A stretch of 64,000 bases of DNA. Origin: Sphingomonas yabuuchiae. GTDB taxonomy: Bacteria > Pseudomonadota > Alphaproteobacteria > Sphingomonadales > Sphingomonadaceae. The position numbers and the translations under genes are program-made. The stretch lies in assembly GCF_001477495.1 (NCBI RefSeq), contig NZ_LDTF01000063.1, forward strand, positions 1 to 64,000, in the 5' to 3' direction. The notes under the pieces were generated by a model, which was not told where the DNA came from, did no database searches, and saw nothing but the letters and a program-made list of their open reading frames with translations. This document shows, piece after piece, positions 46,756 through 55,327 of this stretch. How positions within the stretch are numbered: position 1 is the stretch's first letter; each line of letters begins with the position of its first letter.

Positions 46756-47406
46756 ATGGCGACAAGTACCGCTTTGGAATTTCAGGACGATCGGCGCGGC
46801 GACATCCGTGCGATCCTGGCGCGATGGGGCAGCGCCGGGCATCCGCACGTCCAGACGTTGCTGATGCCGCAGGTTCTGCTGCATGACCTGACCGATGCGG
46901 TTCATGCGGTCTGTGCGGTCCATGGCAATCATCCCTGCATGATCGATTACGCCATGGCGCGTGGGATCCAGATCGAAACCCTGCCCTGGCTGATCCGATC
47001 CTCCAATGCCTTTGCCCTGGAGCGCGCCTTTCTCGCCAACCTGACCTCGGCGGCGGGGCCGCTGCCCTCCACCCCCGGCCAGGCCCAGACCGATGCCGCG
47101 CTGACCCAGCTTCGCCATACGCTGGAAATGCTCGCCAATTCGGATCGGCGGGGCTGCGCAACGGGCGCCGTTTCGGCGCTGATCCTCGACTGGCGCTCGA
47201 TCCGGCAAGTGCTCGACCAGGCGGCGCGGCGCTTCGGCCTGTCGCCCGCCCCCGGCCAGATGCCCGAGCCGCTATGTGACGTGGAGGACGACGAGTCGGG
47301 CATCGGCCTGGCGCGCGCACGCGGGTTCGGGGCGACGCAGCTGCTCGTCCAGCATCGCGGCCTGTGGGATCTGCTGGAGGCGCGGGCAAGCGCGCGGCGC
47401 GGCTGA
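46756..47406 (+). CDS. hypothetical protein, 216 aa
   Basis: The ATG at 46756 has GGAACGGA just upstream; the extra 19 residues of the longer frame contain no conserved pattern. The protein is helical, with no transmembrane segment or signal peptide; it includes AILARWGSAGHPHVQTLLMPQ, then a Leu/Ala-rich stretch HTLEMLANSDRRGC. I recall similar sphingomonad proteins of unknown function but cannot name a family. It is transcribed divergently from the S9 peptidase with 267 bases between. Confidence 0.65.
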   Translation: MATSTALEFQDDRRGDIRAILARWGSAGHPHVQTLLMPQVLLHDLTDAVHAVCAVHGNHPCMIDYAMARGIQIETLPWLIRSSNAFALERAFLANLTSAAGPLPSTPGQAQTDAALTQLRHTLEMLANSDRRGCATGAVSALILDWRSIRQVLDQAARRFGLSPAPGQMPEPLCDVEDDESGIGLARARGFGATQLLVQHRGLWDLLEARASARRG

Positions 47407-47520
47407 TGCGCTCCCTTGGGTCTTCGACTGGTCGCGTCCGCGCCTCCGTCGATCCCCCTGGCCCCGTATTAACCATTTTGAACAGTTGGGTATTCGCGCA
47501 AATCGGATAGCTTGATCGGC

Positions 47521-48066
47521 ATGAGAGGCATGGTGTCCAAGGCAATCGTATCGCTCTGCGCGCTGACGGTCGTTCCGGCGGCCGAGGCGCATTCGCTGCT
47601 CGACTATGTCGGGCAATGCGTGCCCTTCGCTCGGCAGGCCTCGGGCATCGCGATCTATGGCGATGCCTGGACCTGGTGGTCCAAGGCGGAGGGCAAATAT
47701 CCCCGCGGCCGCACCCCCCGCGTCGGCGCAGTCGTCGTGTTCGAGAAGACCAGCCGCCTGCCGCTGGGCCATGTCGCGGTGGTCAGCCGCGTGGTCGAGG
47801 ACCGGGTGCTGATGCTGACCCATGCCAACTGGTCGATCCAGAACGGCCAGCGCGGCCATGCCGAACAGGACGTGACGCTGTTCGATGTCTCGCCGGGCAA
47901 TGATTGGAGCGTGGTAAAGGTCTGGTTCCGCGATTCCGAAGGCCTGGGCAGTTCGACCTATCCCATTTACGGCTTCATCTATGGCAAGGGCCAAGCGGCG
48001 CCCGAACTGACTGGCGACAAGCCCGATTATGTCGGCGCGCTGATCGACGCCTATGTCGCGCGCTGA
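47521..48066 (+). CDS. CHAP-domain exported cysteine amidase/peptidase
   Basis: A 181-aa protein. It has a signal peptide ending at VVPAAEAH and a CHAP domain with the catalytic Cys in DYVGQCVPFARQAS (about residue 33), His in LGHVAVVSR and an Asn/Trp in THANWSIQ. CHAP enzymes cut peptidoglycan amides or peptide bonds, so this is probably a cell-wall hydrolase or host-independent lysin-like enzyme. ATG 47521 is chosen; TTG 47512 and ATG 47530 are alternatives. Confidence 0.85.
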   Translation: MRGMVSKAIVSLCALTVVPAAEAHSLLDYVGQCVPFARQASGIAIYGDAWTWWSKAEGKYPRGRTPRVGAVVVFEKTSRLPLGHVAVVSRVVEDRVLMLTHANWSIQNGQRGHAEQDVTLFDVSPGNDWSVVKVWFRDSEGLGSSTYPIYGFIYGKGQAAPELTGDKPDYVGALIDAYVAR

Positions 48067-48121
48067 TTGCCAGACTCGGTTCCACTGACATAGATTGATC
48101 TCCTGCCACGGGAGACGATCG

Positions 48122-48367
48122 ATGATGTTGCTCGCGCTGTTGATGCTGTCCACCGATCGGGGAACGCCCCCGCCGACCATGCCCAGCATCGGCCAATTAC
48201 CCGAACGCTGCGTGCAGAAAGAAACGCGGGTGAGCCAGTCCGCCCCCGTCGTCGGTCTGCGCAAGCTGAACGAAATGCCAGACGCCGAGCCACGGTTCGC
48301 AGTGATACGCGAGATTGACGGCTGCCCGGTTCCAGCCATGGCGCGAACGAAAGCCAGGCGGCGCTGA
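48122..48367 (+). CDS. small exported protein, 81 aa
   Basis: ATG 48122 follows a CACGGGAGACG ribosome site. A short hydrophobic leader (MMLLALLMLS) is followed by a mature part in which LRKLNEMPDAEPRFAVIREI and DGCPVPAM match a pattern (L-P-x-A-x-x-x-A-V-x-R-x-x-x-G-C-P-x-P) seen in many small sphingomonad proteins. There are two cysteines, one after each segment. Function unknown. It is upstream of and convergent with anmK. Confidence 0.65.
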   Translation: MMLLALLMLSTDRGTPPPTMPSIGQLPERCVQKETRVSQSAPVVGLRKLNEMPDAEPRFAVIREIDGCPVPAMARTKARRR

Positions 48368-48398
48368 TTTTCCCCTCCCCTTGCAGGGGAGCAATGGG

Positions 48399-49493
48399 TC
48401 AGCTCACGGAAGGCCGGTGGACTAGGCCGCCGGTCATGGCATTCGGCACGCCGGTCGTACCTGGAAAGCTGATCGCCCGCTCTTCCAGCCGCCGCACCGC
48501 CATATAGGCGAACCCTTGCGCCTCCAGCGCGTCGCCGTCCCAGCCCAGCGCATCGGTCGGCTCTGGCGTCAGCCCTGTTGCCGCCGCGATCATCGCCAGC
48601 ATGGTGGCGTTGTGCCGCCCGCCACCCGCGACCAGCAACCGCCGGGGCCGCTCGGGCAGGTGATCAAGCGCCCGCGCCACGGTCTGCGCGGTAAAGGCGG
48701 TCAGCGTCGCCGCCCCATCCGCCGCCGACAGGCCCCGCGCGGGCTGAATGGTGAAGTCGTTGCGGTCGAGCGACTTGGGCGGGGCGAGGTCGAACCAGCC
48801 ATTGTCCATCATCGTGTCGAGCACGGTCGGCTCGACCCGCCCGCTCGCCGCCAGCGCCCCGTTTGCATCGTAACGCTGGCCGGTTTCCGCCTCCATCCAG
48901 CTGTCGATCAGGCCGTTGGCCGGTCCGGTATCGAAGGCGACCAACGCGCCGTCGGTCCCGATGAAGGTGATGTTCGCGACACCGCCCAGGTTCAGGATCG
49001 CAACAGGCTTCTCCAGATCGGCGGCGAGCGCGGCGTGATAGACGGGGATCAGCGGCGCCCCCTGCCCGCCCGCCGCGACATCGGCCGAGCGGAAGTCGGA
49101 CACCGTGACGATCCCGGTCGCGTCCGCCAACGCCTGTCCATCCCCGATCTGCCAGGTCCAGCCACGGTCGGGGCGATGCGCGACCGTCTGGCCGTGAAAG
49201 CCGATCACGTCGACCGCCTTCGCCTCGACTCCGGCGTCGCGCAGCAGCTTCTGCACGACCATCGCATGGGTCCGCACGATCAGGTCGCCCGCCGCGACGA
49301 TGGGCGGGCTGGCGCGCGGCCGGTCGAAGGTCAGGGCGAGCGTCGTCGCCTCCGCCAGTTCGGCGCGGGCGGTGTCGGAATAGGCTTCGGTGCGAAAGGC
49401 GATGGGCCGGACCAGCGCCTCGCCATCGGTTTCGATCAGCGCCGCGTCCACGCCGTCCAGCGACGTTCCCGACATCAATCCGATCGCCAGCAT
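48399..49493 (-). CDS. anmK: anhydro-N-acetylmuramic acid kinase
   Basis: A 364-aa sugar kinase that phosphorylates and opens 1,6-anhydro-N-acetylmuramic acid in peptidoglycan recycling. The N-terminal [16 protein letters not shown], the [20 protein letters not shown] segment, and the C-terminal [14 protein letters not shown] with [18 protein letters not shown] are signatures of the family. It overlaps the rimO upstream region on the other strand. Confidence 0.95.
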   Translation of the reverse strand: MLAIGLMSGTSLDGVDAALIETDGEALVRPIAFRTEAYSDTARAELAEATTLALTFDRPRASPPIVAAGDLIVRTHAMVVQKLLRDAGVEAKAVDVIGFHGQTVAHRPDRGWTWQIGDGQALADATGIVTVSDFRSADVAAGGQGAPLIPVYHAALAADLEKPVAILNLGGVANITFIGTDGALVAFDTGPANGLIDSWMEAETGQRYDANGALAASGRVEPTVLDTMMDNGWFDLAPPKSLDRNDFTIQPARGLSAADGAATLTAFTAQTVARALDHLPERPRRLLVAGGGRHNATMLAMIAAATGLTPEPTDALGWDGDALEAQGFAYMAVRRLEERAISFPGTTGVPNAMTGGLVHRPSVS

Positions 49494-49611
49494 CGCGCCC
49501 TATCCTCTCGCTTCCACGTCCATCCATGCCGCCATCGCACGCGCCTGTCGACCGGACTTCGCGCGCCATCTGGAAAAGCGTCGCGTTTTGGCCTATGTGC
49601 GCGCGTATCCC

Positions 49612-50952
49612 ATGGCAACCAAACTCCCAACTCCGCCGCGTGTCGGCATGGTCTCGCTCGGCTGTCCCAAGAATCTGGTCGACAGCGAACGCATCCTGAC
49701 CCAGCTTCGCGCAGACGGCTATCAGATGTCGCCCGACTATGCCGGGGCCGATGTCGTGCTGGTCAACACCTGCGGCTTTCTCGACTCCGCCAAGGAGGAA
49801 AGCCTGGAGGCTATCGGCGAGGCGATCAAGGAAAATGGCCGCGTCATCGTGACCGGCTGCATGGGCAAGGAAGCCGAGGCGATCCGCACCCGCTTCCCGG
49901 ACGTGCTCGCGATCACCGGCGCGCATGAATATGAGCAGGTGGTGGAGGCGGTCCATGCCGCCGCGCCCGCGAACCTGTCGCCCTATATCGACCTGATCCC
50001 CGATGCGGGCCTAAAGCTGACCCCGCGTCACTACAGCTATCTGAAGATTTCGGAGGGCTGCAACCATCGGTGCAGCTTCTGCATCATCCCGTCGCTTCGT
50101 GGCGACCTGGTCAGCCGTCGGCCCGACGCGATCCTGCGCGAGGCAGAGAAGCTGGTCGCGGCGGGCACGCGCGAGCTGCTGGTCATCAGCCAGGATACCT
50201 CGGCTTACGGCATCGACATCCGCAAGGAACCGCGGATGTGGAAGGGGCAGGAGGTCGTGCCGCACATGACCGACCTGGCCCGCGAACTGGGCAAGATCGC
50301 GCCCTGGGTTCGCCTGCACTATGTCTATCCCTATCCGCATGTGGATCAGGTGATCCCGCTGATGGCGGAGGGGCTGGTGCTGCCCTATCTGGACATCCCG
50401 TTCCAGCATGCCGCGCCTTCGGCCCTTCGCCGTATGAAGCGCCCCGGCAACGACGCCAAGGTCCTTCAGCGCATCCACCAGTGGCGCGACATCTGCCCCG
50501 ACATCGCGATCCGCTCGACCTTCGTCGTTGGCTTCCCCGGCGAGACGGAGGAGGATTTCGAATATCTGCTCGACTGGCTGGATGAAGCCCAGCTCGACCG
50601 CGTCGGCGCCTTCCGCTTCGAGCCCGTCGAGGGCGCCGCCGCCAATGCGCTGCCCGATCACGTCCCCGAGGAGGTAAAGGAAGAGCGTTACGCGCGGATC
50701 ATGGAAAAGACCGCCGCCATCTCCGCCGCCAAGCTGGAGGCCAAGGTCGGCCGCACCCTGCCCGTCATCATCGACGCGGTGGACGAGGAGGGCGGCGCGA
50801 CCGGTCGCTCCCAGGCCGACGCGCCCGAGATCGACGGCGAAGTCTTCCTCCGCGACGCCGGGCATCTGTCGGTCGGCGATATCGTGAAGGTTGCAATTGA
50901 GGATGCCGACGAGCACGACCTTTACGGCGTTCCCGTCACAGGAAACGGGTAA
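49612..50952 (+). CDS. rimO: ribosomal protein S12 methylthiotransferase
   Basis: A 446-aa radical-SAM enzyme modifying Asp of ribosomal protein S12. The UPF0004 domain is at about 10-125 ([32 protein letters not shown]), the radical-SAM cluster C-x3-C-x2-C is in [11 protein letters not shown], and a TRAM domain ends the protein. ATG 49612 is chosen since the first 74 residues of the longer frame lie in the antisense anmK region. It overlaps a convergent MAPEG gene by 17 bases. Confidence 0.95.
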   Translation: MATKLPTPPRVGMVSLGCPKNLVDSERILTQLRADGYQMSPDYAGADVVLVNTCGFLDSAKEESLEAIGEAIKENGRVIVTGCMGKEAEAIRTRFPDVLAITGAHEYEQVVEAVHAAAPANLSPYIDLIPDAGLKLTPRHYSYLKISEGCNHRCSFCIIPSLRGDLVSRRPDAILREAEKLVAAGTRELLVISQDTSAYGIDIRKEPRMWKGQEVVPHMTDLARELGKIAPWVRLHYVYPYPHVDQVIPLMAEGLVLPYLDIPFQHAAPSALRRMKRPGNDAKVLQRIHQWRDICPDIAIRSTFVVGFPGETEEDFEYLLDWLDEAQLDRVGAFRFEPVEGAAANALPDHVPEEVKEERYARIMEKTAAISAAKLEAKVGRTLPVIIDAVDEEGGATGRSQADAPEIDGEVFLRDAGHLSVGDIVKVAIEDADEHDLYGVPVTGNG

Positions 50953-51325
50953 GCATCATCACCAGCCCGGCCATCGACACCAGATAGGCCAGCGACCGCA
51001 CATAGCGGACGCCGAAGATATAGAGCGGCACATAGGCGACCCGCGCGAGGAACCACACCCACGCGCCGGTCGCCGCGATCCCGCCGCTCTGTCCCGTGAC
51101 CGCCAGGCCTAGCGCCAGTGCGATGAATATCGGCCAGGTCTCACGGAAATTGGCGGACGCCCGTTCGGCCCGGCCCGCATAGCGCCCGAGCGGCGCTGGT
51201 GTCCCGTCACGCGGGCCGGCATTCCAACCGATACTCCGGTCCAACGTCGCCAGCTGCGATTGCAGCGCGATGTGCACGAACAGCAGGATGATCGACCAGC
51301 CGAGGATGGTCAGTTCGGTGGTCAT
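50936..51325 (-). CDS. MAPEG-family membrane protein
   Basis: A 129-aa protein with four hydrophobic helices. The MAPEG pattern is visible in the N-terminal helix, the [20 protein letters not shown] loop and [18 protein letters not shown], typical of eicosanoid/glutathione-metabolism homologues of unknown bacterial role. The C-terminal 17 bases of coding overlap the rimO end on the opposite strand. Confidence 0.9.
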   Translation of the reverse strand: MTTELTILGWSIILLFVHIALQSQLATLDRSIGWNAGPRDGTPAPLGRYAGRAERASANFRETWPIFIALALGLAVTGQSGGIAATGAWVWFLARVAYVPLYIFGVRYVRSLAYLVSMAGLVMMLTRFL

Positions 51326-51347
51326 TCCCTTTTCCCTCTACGATACC

Positions 51348-51508
51348 GCCCAAGCGAAGGCCGGGGTCCAGATGCGACGCTCACCGAGGCGTGCGATGCT
51401 TTCCCCAACGCCGGACGGGACAACTGGACCCCGGCCCTCGCCGGGGTGGCGTAAGAAAAGCGCCGGATGCCTCCCATCTCCCGTTCGGCCTGAGCGGAGT
51501 CGAAGGCC
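51348..51508. repeat. R2 pair plus single R1 copy
   Basis: GCGAAGGCCGGGGTCCAG (51353-51370) faces its inverse at about 51423-51446 (CTGGACCCCGGCC...CGCCGGGG). A lone R1 copy (CCGTTCGGCCTGAGCGGAGT) is at 51481-51508. No gene is seen in the gap before the second serine hydrolase. Confidence 0.7.
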
Positions 51509-51562
51509 AGGTCCCAACCACAACCGTTGCACCGCCCCCGCAAACCTGCTTCCTTGATGCCC

Positions 51563-52963
51563 ATGAGATACCCCCATTTGCTGGCGGCGATCGCGTTCAT
51601 CGCCCCTGCGCCGCTCCTCGCCCAGGCCCTGACCCCGGCGGAAACCCAGAAGATCGACGCGCTGGTGACGAAGACGCTGGCCGATAGCGGCGTCCCCTCC
51701 GCCTCGATCGCGGTGGTGCGGGGCGGCAGGATCGTGCTGACCAAGGCTTATGGCAAACAGTTCGAGGGGCAGACCGGCCCCGCCGACGCCAAGCTGCCCT
51801 ATCAGATCGCCTCGGTCTCCAAGCAGTTCACCGCCACCGCCCTCCAGTTGCTGGCCGACGACGGCAAACTCTCGCTCGACGACACGGTGTCCAAATATAT
51901 CCCCGGCATCACCGACGGCGACACGATCACCATCCGCCAGCTGCTCAGCCACACCTCTGGCCTGCGCGACTATTGGCCGCAGGATTACAGCTTCAAGGCG
52001 ATGGCGACGCCGACTGGCCCACAGGGCATCGTCGACCGCTGGGCCAAGGCGCCGCTCGACTTCAAGCCGGGCACCCAGTGGCAATATTCCAATACCGGCT
52101 ATGTCGTGGCGGGCATGATCGTCGAGAAGGTGTCGGGCCAGCCGCTCCTCCAGTTTCTTCAGACCCGCGTCTTCCAACCGTTGGATATCCGCGCGGTGGA
52201 TCAGGACAAGGCGGTCGGCCCGGGCTTCCCGCAGGGCTATCTGCGCCATGCGCTCGGCCCCGTGCGGGTCGAGACGCCCGCTGCCCCCGGCTGGCTCTAT
52301 GCGGCGGGTGAGTTGTCCATGTCGCCGCAGGACCTCGCCAAATGGGACGTCGCGCGGATGAACCGCACGCTGCTCCCCGCAAAGGACTGGGCCGAGCAGG
52401 AGACGCCGGTCAAGCTGGCCGATGGCTCGAACACCAATTACGGACTGGGCGTGGGCGTCGGCACCGCCGATGGCCGCCGCTTCGTCGAACATAGCGGCGA
52501 GGCGGTCGGCTTCCTGACCGAGAATATCGTCTACCCGGACGACAAGGCCGCCGTGGTCGTCGCGGTCAACGCCTGGTTTGCCGATGCGCAGAGCCGGATC
52601 GCCAAGGGCATTTCCGACATCGTCCTGCCCGCGCCCCAGGCCAATGCCGAGGACGCCGCCGCGCTCGACCGGACCAGGCGGGTCTATGCCCAGCTTCAGG
52701 CGGGTACTCTCGACCGTTCGCTGCTGACCGAGGATGCGGCCTATTATTTCACGCCGACGACGCTGGCCGATTACCGGACCAGCCTGTCGCCCCTGGGTGC
52801 GCCGACCAAGATCGAACAGGCGGGTCGCACGCGCCTGCGCGGCGGGTTCGTCAACCGCTCCTATCGCGTCACCTATCCCGGTCGCACGCTTCGGATCAGC
52901 ACCTATGCCGAGCCCGGCACCAACGGAAAGATCGAACAATTCCTCGTGAGCCCCGCCGAATGA
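51563..52963 (+). CDS. serine hydrolase, beta-lactamase/D-Ala-D-Ala peptidase family, exported
   Basis: About 466 aa (ATG 51563; ATG 51557 adds two residues). A signal peptide MRYPHLLAAIAFIAPAPLLA precedes the fold; the nucleophile S-x-x-K is in QIASVSKQFTATAL, the Tyr motif in QYSNTGYVVAG and a HSG motif in FVEHSGEAVG. The extra C-terminal ~115 residues (from about 350) form an additional domain of beta type. It resembles D-aminopeptidase/esterase relatives; it overlaps the following aminopeptidase gene by 4 bases, so both may serve peptide breakdown. Confidence 0.87.
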   Translation: MRYPHLLAAIAFIAPAPLLAQALTPAETQKIDALVTKTLADSGVPSASIAVVRGGRIVLTKAYGKQFEGQTGPADAKLPYQIASVSKQFTATALQLLADDGKLSLDDTVSKYIPGITDGDTITIRQLLSHTSGLRDYWPQDYSFKAMATPTGPQGIVDRWAKAPLDFKPGTQWQYSNTGYVVAGMIVEKVSGQPLLQFLQTRVFQPLDIRAVDQDKAVGPGFPQGYLRHALGPVRVETPAAPGWLYAAGELSMSPQDLAKWDVARMNRTLLPAKDWAEQETPVKLADGSNTNYGLGVGVGTADGRRFVEHSGEAVGFLTENIVYPDDKAAVVVAVNAWFADAQSRIAKGISDIVLPAPQANAEDAAALDRTRRVYAQLQAGTLDRSLLTEDAAYYFTPTTLADYRTSLSPLGAPTKIEQAGRTRLRGGFVNRSYRVTYPGRTLRISTYAEPGTNGKIEQFLVSPAE

Positions 52964-54339
52964 TGGACTTCGCCCCCCTGCTCCAGCCCGATCGCGGCCA
53001 GCCCGCCCGGACGATCACCCTGCTGACCCCCAAGGGCTTCGCCGACTGGCTCGCACGCCAGCCCGTCGCCACCCGCGCGCTGGCGACGGCACACCGTTTC
53101 ACCGCCAAGCCCGACACGCATCTGGTCGTGCCGCAGGACGGCGAGGTGGCGGTGATCGCGGGCGTTGCGGAGGCCAGCAGCCCTTGGGCGCTGGCCAAGC
53201 TGTCCGAAACCCTGCCGGAAGGCCAATATCGGCTCGACGGCGCAGAGGTCGGCGCGAACGCGCTGGGCTGGCTGCTCGGCCAGTATCGCTTCACCCGTTA
53301 TCGCAAGGGCGATGACAACGGCCCTCGCGTGCTGCTGACCCGCGATGTCGCGCACCGGGACGAGGTGATCCGCCTCGCCGCCGCAACCGCGCAGGTCCGC
53401 GATCTGGTCAACACGGGGGCTGGCGATCTCGGTCCCGCCGAACTGGAGGCAGAGGTCGAGGCACTGGCTCGTACCCATCACGCGCAGATCATGGTGACCG
53501 GCGGCGAGACGCTGGCCCGCGACTATCCGATGATCCACGCGGTCGGCCAGGCCGCGACCCGCGAACGGGCACCCCGGCTGATCGAGCTGCACTGGGGCGA
53601 TCCCGCCCATCCGCGCATCGCGATCGTCGGCAAGGGCGTGTGCTTCGACACCGGCGGGCTGGACATCAAGCCCTCTGCGGGCATGCGGCTGATGAAGAAG
53701 GACATGGGCGGTGCGGCGCATGCGCTGGCGCTGGCCGGGTTGGTCATGGCGGCGAAGCTGCCGGTCCGGCTCCACCTGCTAATCCCGGCGGTCGAGAATG
53801 CCATTTCGGGCCCGGCTTTCCGCCCCGGCGACGTACTCAAGACCCGCAAAGGCCTGACGGTCGAGAACACAAACACCGATGCCGAAGGCCGTTTGATCCT
53901 GGGCGACGCGCTGACCCGCGCGGGCGAGGAGAAGCCGGAACTGATCCTGGACTTCGCCACCCTGACCGGCGCGGCGCGCGTGGCGCTGGGCCCCGACCTG
54001 CCGCCGCTGTTCACCGATGACGAGACGCTGGCGGCGGACCTGCTTGCGGCGGCGGCGAGCGAGGACGATCCCGTGTGGCGGATGCCGCTCTGGGACGGGT
54101 ATGACGACATGCTCAAGTCCGACATCGCCGACATGGTCAATGCGCCGGACGGCGGCTTTGCCGGGGCGATCACGGCCGCGCTGTTCCTGCGCCGCTTCGT
54201 GCCGAAGGACACGGCCTGGGCGCATCTCGACGTGTTCGCATGGCGGCCCTCGGGCAAGCCGGGGCGGCCCAAGGGAGGCGATGCCTATGCGCTGCGCGCG
54301 GCGTTTGCGATGTTGAAGGGGCGGTATTCGGGGCGTTGA
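52960..54339 (+). CDS. pepA: leucyl aminopeptidase (M17 family)
   Basis: A 459-aa two-zinc exopeptidase. The metal/catalytic region is GKGVCFDTGGLDIKPSAGMRLMKKDMGG-like, with the family signature NTDAEGRLILGDAL near residue 305. The N terminus lacks a signal, so it is probably cytosolic. It starts with ATG 52960 overlapping the preceding serine hydrolase stop (ATGA), which argues for coupled translation. It probably finishes degradation of peptides. Confidence 0.93.
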   Translation: MMDFAPLLQPDRGQPARTITLLTPKGFADWLARQPVATRALATAHRFTAKPDTHLVVPQDGEVAVIAGVAEASSPWALAKLSETLPEGQYRLDGAEVGANALGWLLGQYRFTRYRKGDDNGPRVLLTRDVAHRDEVIRLAAATAQVRDLVNTGAGDLGPAELEAEVEALARTHHAQIMVTGGETLARDYPMIHAVGQAATRERAPRLIELHWGDPAHPRIAIVGKGVCFDTGGLDIKPSAGMRLMKKDMGGAAHALALAGLVMAAKLPVRLHLLIPAVENAISGPAFRPGDVLKTRKGLTVENTNTDAEGRLILGDALTRAGEEKPELILDFATLTGAARVALGPDLPPLFTDDETLAADLLAAAASEDDPVWRMPLWDGYDDMLKSDIADMVNAPDGGFAGAITAALFLRRFVPKDTAWAHLDVFAWRPSGKPGRPKGGDAYALRAAFAMLKGRYSGR

Positions 54340-54351
54340 GGTTGTAGCTTG

Positions 54352-54431
54352 GCCTTCGACTACGCTCAGGCTGAACGGGGGTTGGGGACTATACCCGACA
54401 GCCGTTCACGCTGAGCGAAGTCGAAGCGCAC
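54352..54431. repeat. R1 repeat, inverted pair
   Basis: CCTTCGACTACGCTCAGGCTGAACGGG (first 20 bases at 54352) faces GCCGTTCACGCTGAGCGAAG (from 54401). Located between pepA and tpiA, which converge here; it may end both transcripts. Confidence 0.75.
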
Positions 54432-54445
54432 GCTCCAACGCGCCG

Positions 54446-55192
54446 TTACAACCCCGCCGCCGCCTCGATGATCGGCACGAACTTCGCGGCGGTCAGGCTG
54501 GCTCCGCCGACCAGCGCGCCGTCGACATTCTCGACCGCCAACAGCGTCGCGGCATTTTCGCCCGTCACCGAACCACCGTACAGGATGCGCACCCCGTCCG
54601 CCGCATCGCCGATCAGCATGCGCAGCTTGGCGCGCGCGATGGCGTGGATGCTGGCGATCTCGTCCACGGTCGGCGTCCGCCCCGTCCCGATCGCCCAGCG
54701 TGGCTCATAGGCGAGCGTGAACCAGCGGCCGTCCGCATTGTCGGGCACCGACTTCTCGATCTGTGCCTGCACCACCCGCTCGGCGCGCCCGGCATTACGC
54801 TCCGCCTCGGTCTCGCCGCAGCAGAGGATGACGTTCAGCCCCTGGCGGTGCGCCGCCGCCGCCTTGGCCCAGGCGTCCTGACTGGTCTCGCCCTGATCGG
54901 CCCGGCGTTCCGAATGGCCGACGATGGTGAAGCTGGCCCCTGCTTCCAGGACCATCGCCGCCGAGACGCAGCCGGTATGCGCACCCGCATCGCGCTCATG
55001 CACATCCTCCGCTCCGATGGCGAGGCCGGGAACGCGCTCGGCGGCGGGCGCGATCAGGGTGAAGGGCACCGCGACCGCCACATCGACGTTCGGCGCAGCC
55101 TCGGTGGCCTTCGCGATGGCGTCCAGTTCGGCAAGCGTCGCGCGCGAACCGTTCATCTTCCAGTTGCCCGCCACCAGTTTGCGCCGTGCCAT
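54446..55192 (-). CDS. tpiA: triosephosphate isomerase
   Basis: A 248-aa glycolytic TIM-barrel enzyme. The N-terminal loop GNWKMNGS, the catalytic His in VGHSERRADQGE, the catalytic Glu in LAYEPRWAIGTGRTPT and phosphate loop GGSVTGENAA are intact. GGGGAG lies just before the ATG. It is divergent from ppiD. Confidence 0.97.
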   Translation of the reverse strand: MARRKLVAGNWKMNGSRATLAELDAIAKATEAAPNVDVAVAVPFTLIAPAAERVPGLAIGAEDVHERDAGAHTGCVSAAMVLEAGASFTIVGHSERRADQGETSQDAWAKAAAAHRQGLNVILCCGETEAERNAGRAERVVQAQIEKSVPDNADGRWFTLAYEPRWAIGTGRTPTVDEIASIHAIARAKLRMLIGDAADGVRILYGGSVTGENAATLLAVENVDGALVGGASLTAAKFVPIIEAAAGL

Positions 55193-55212
55193 ATGAGGCT
55201 CCCCAAATGAGT

Positions 55213-55225
55213 CGTATGTTATACG
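55213..55225. promoter_or_regulatory. short palindrome in the tpiA-ppiD divergent region
   Basis: CGTAT-GTT-ATACG, a 5+3+5 inverted repeat 20 bases before the tpiA ATG and about 103 before ppiD. It might be an operator; no factor is known and 5-base arms can occur by chance. Confidence 0.25.
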
Positions 55226-55327
55226 TGTTCAACACCGATAGCGGATCGTGCATTTCGCACAAGCTTGATGCCGAGCCACCTCCCCCCTAAAGCGGGACAC
55301 GTTTTTGTCTTTGCCGATCGGTCGTCC

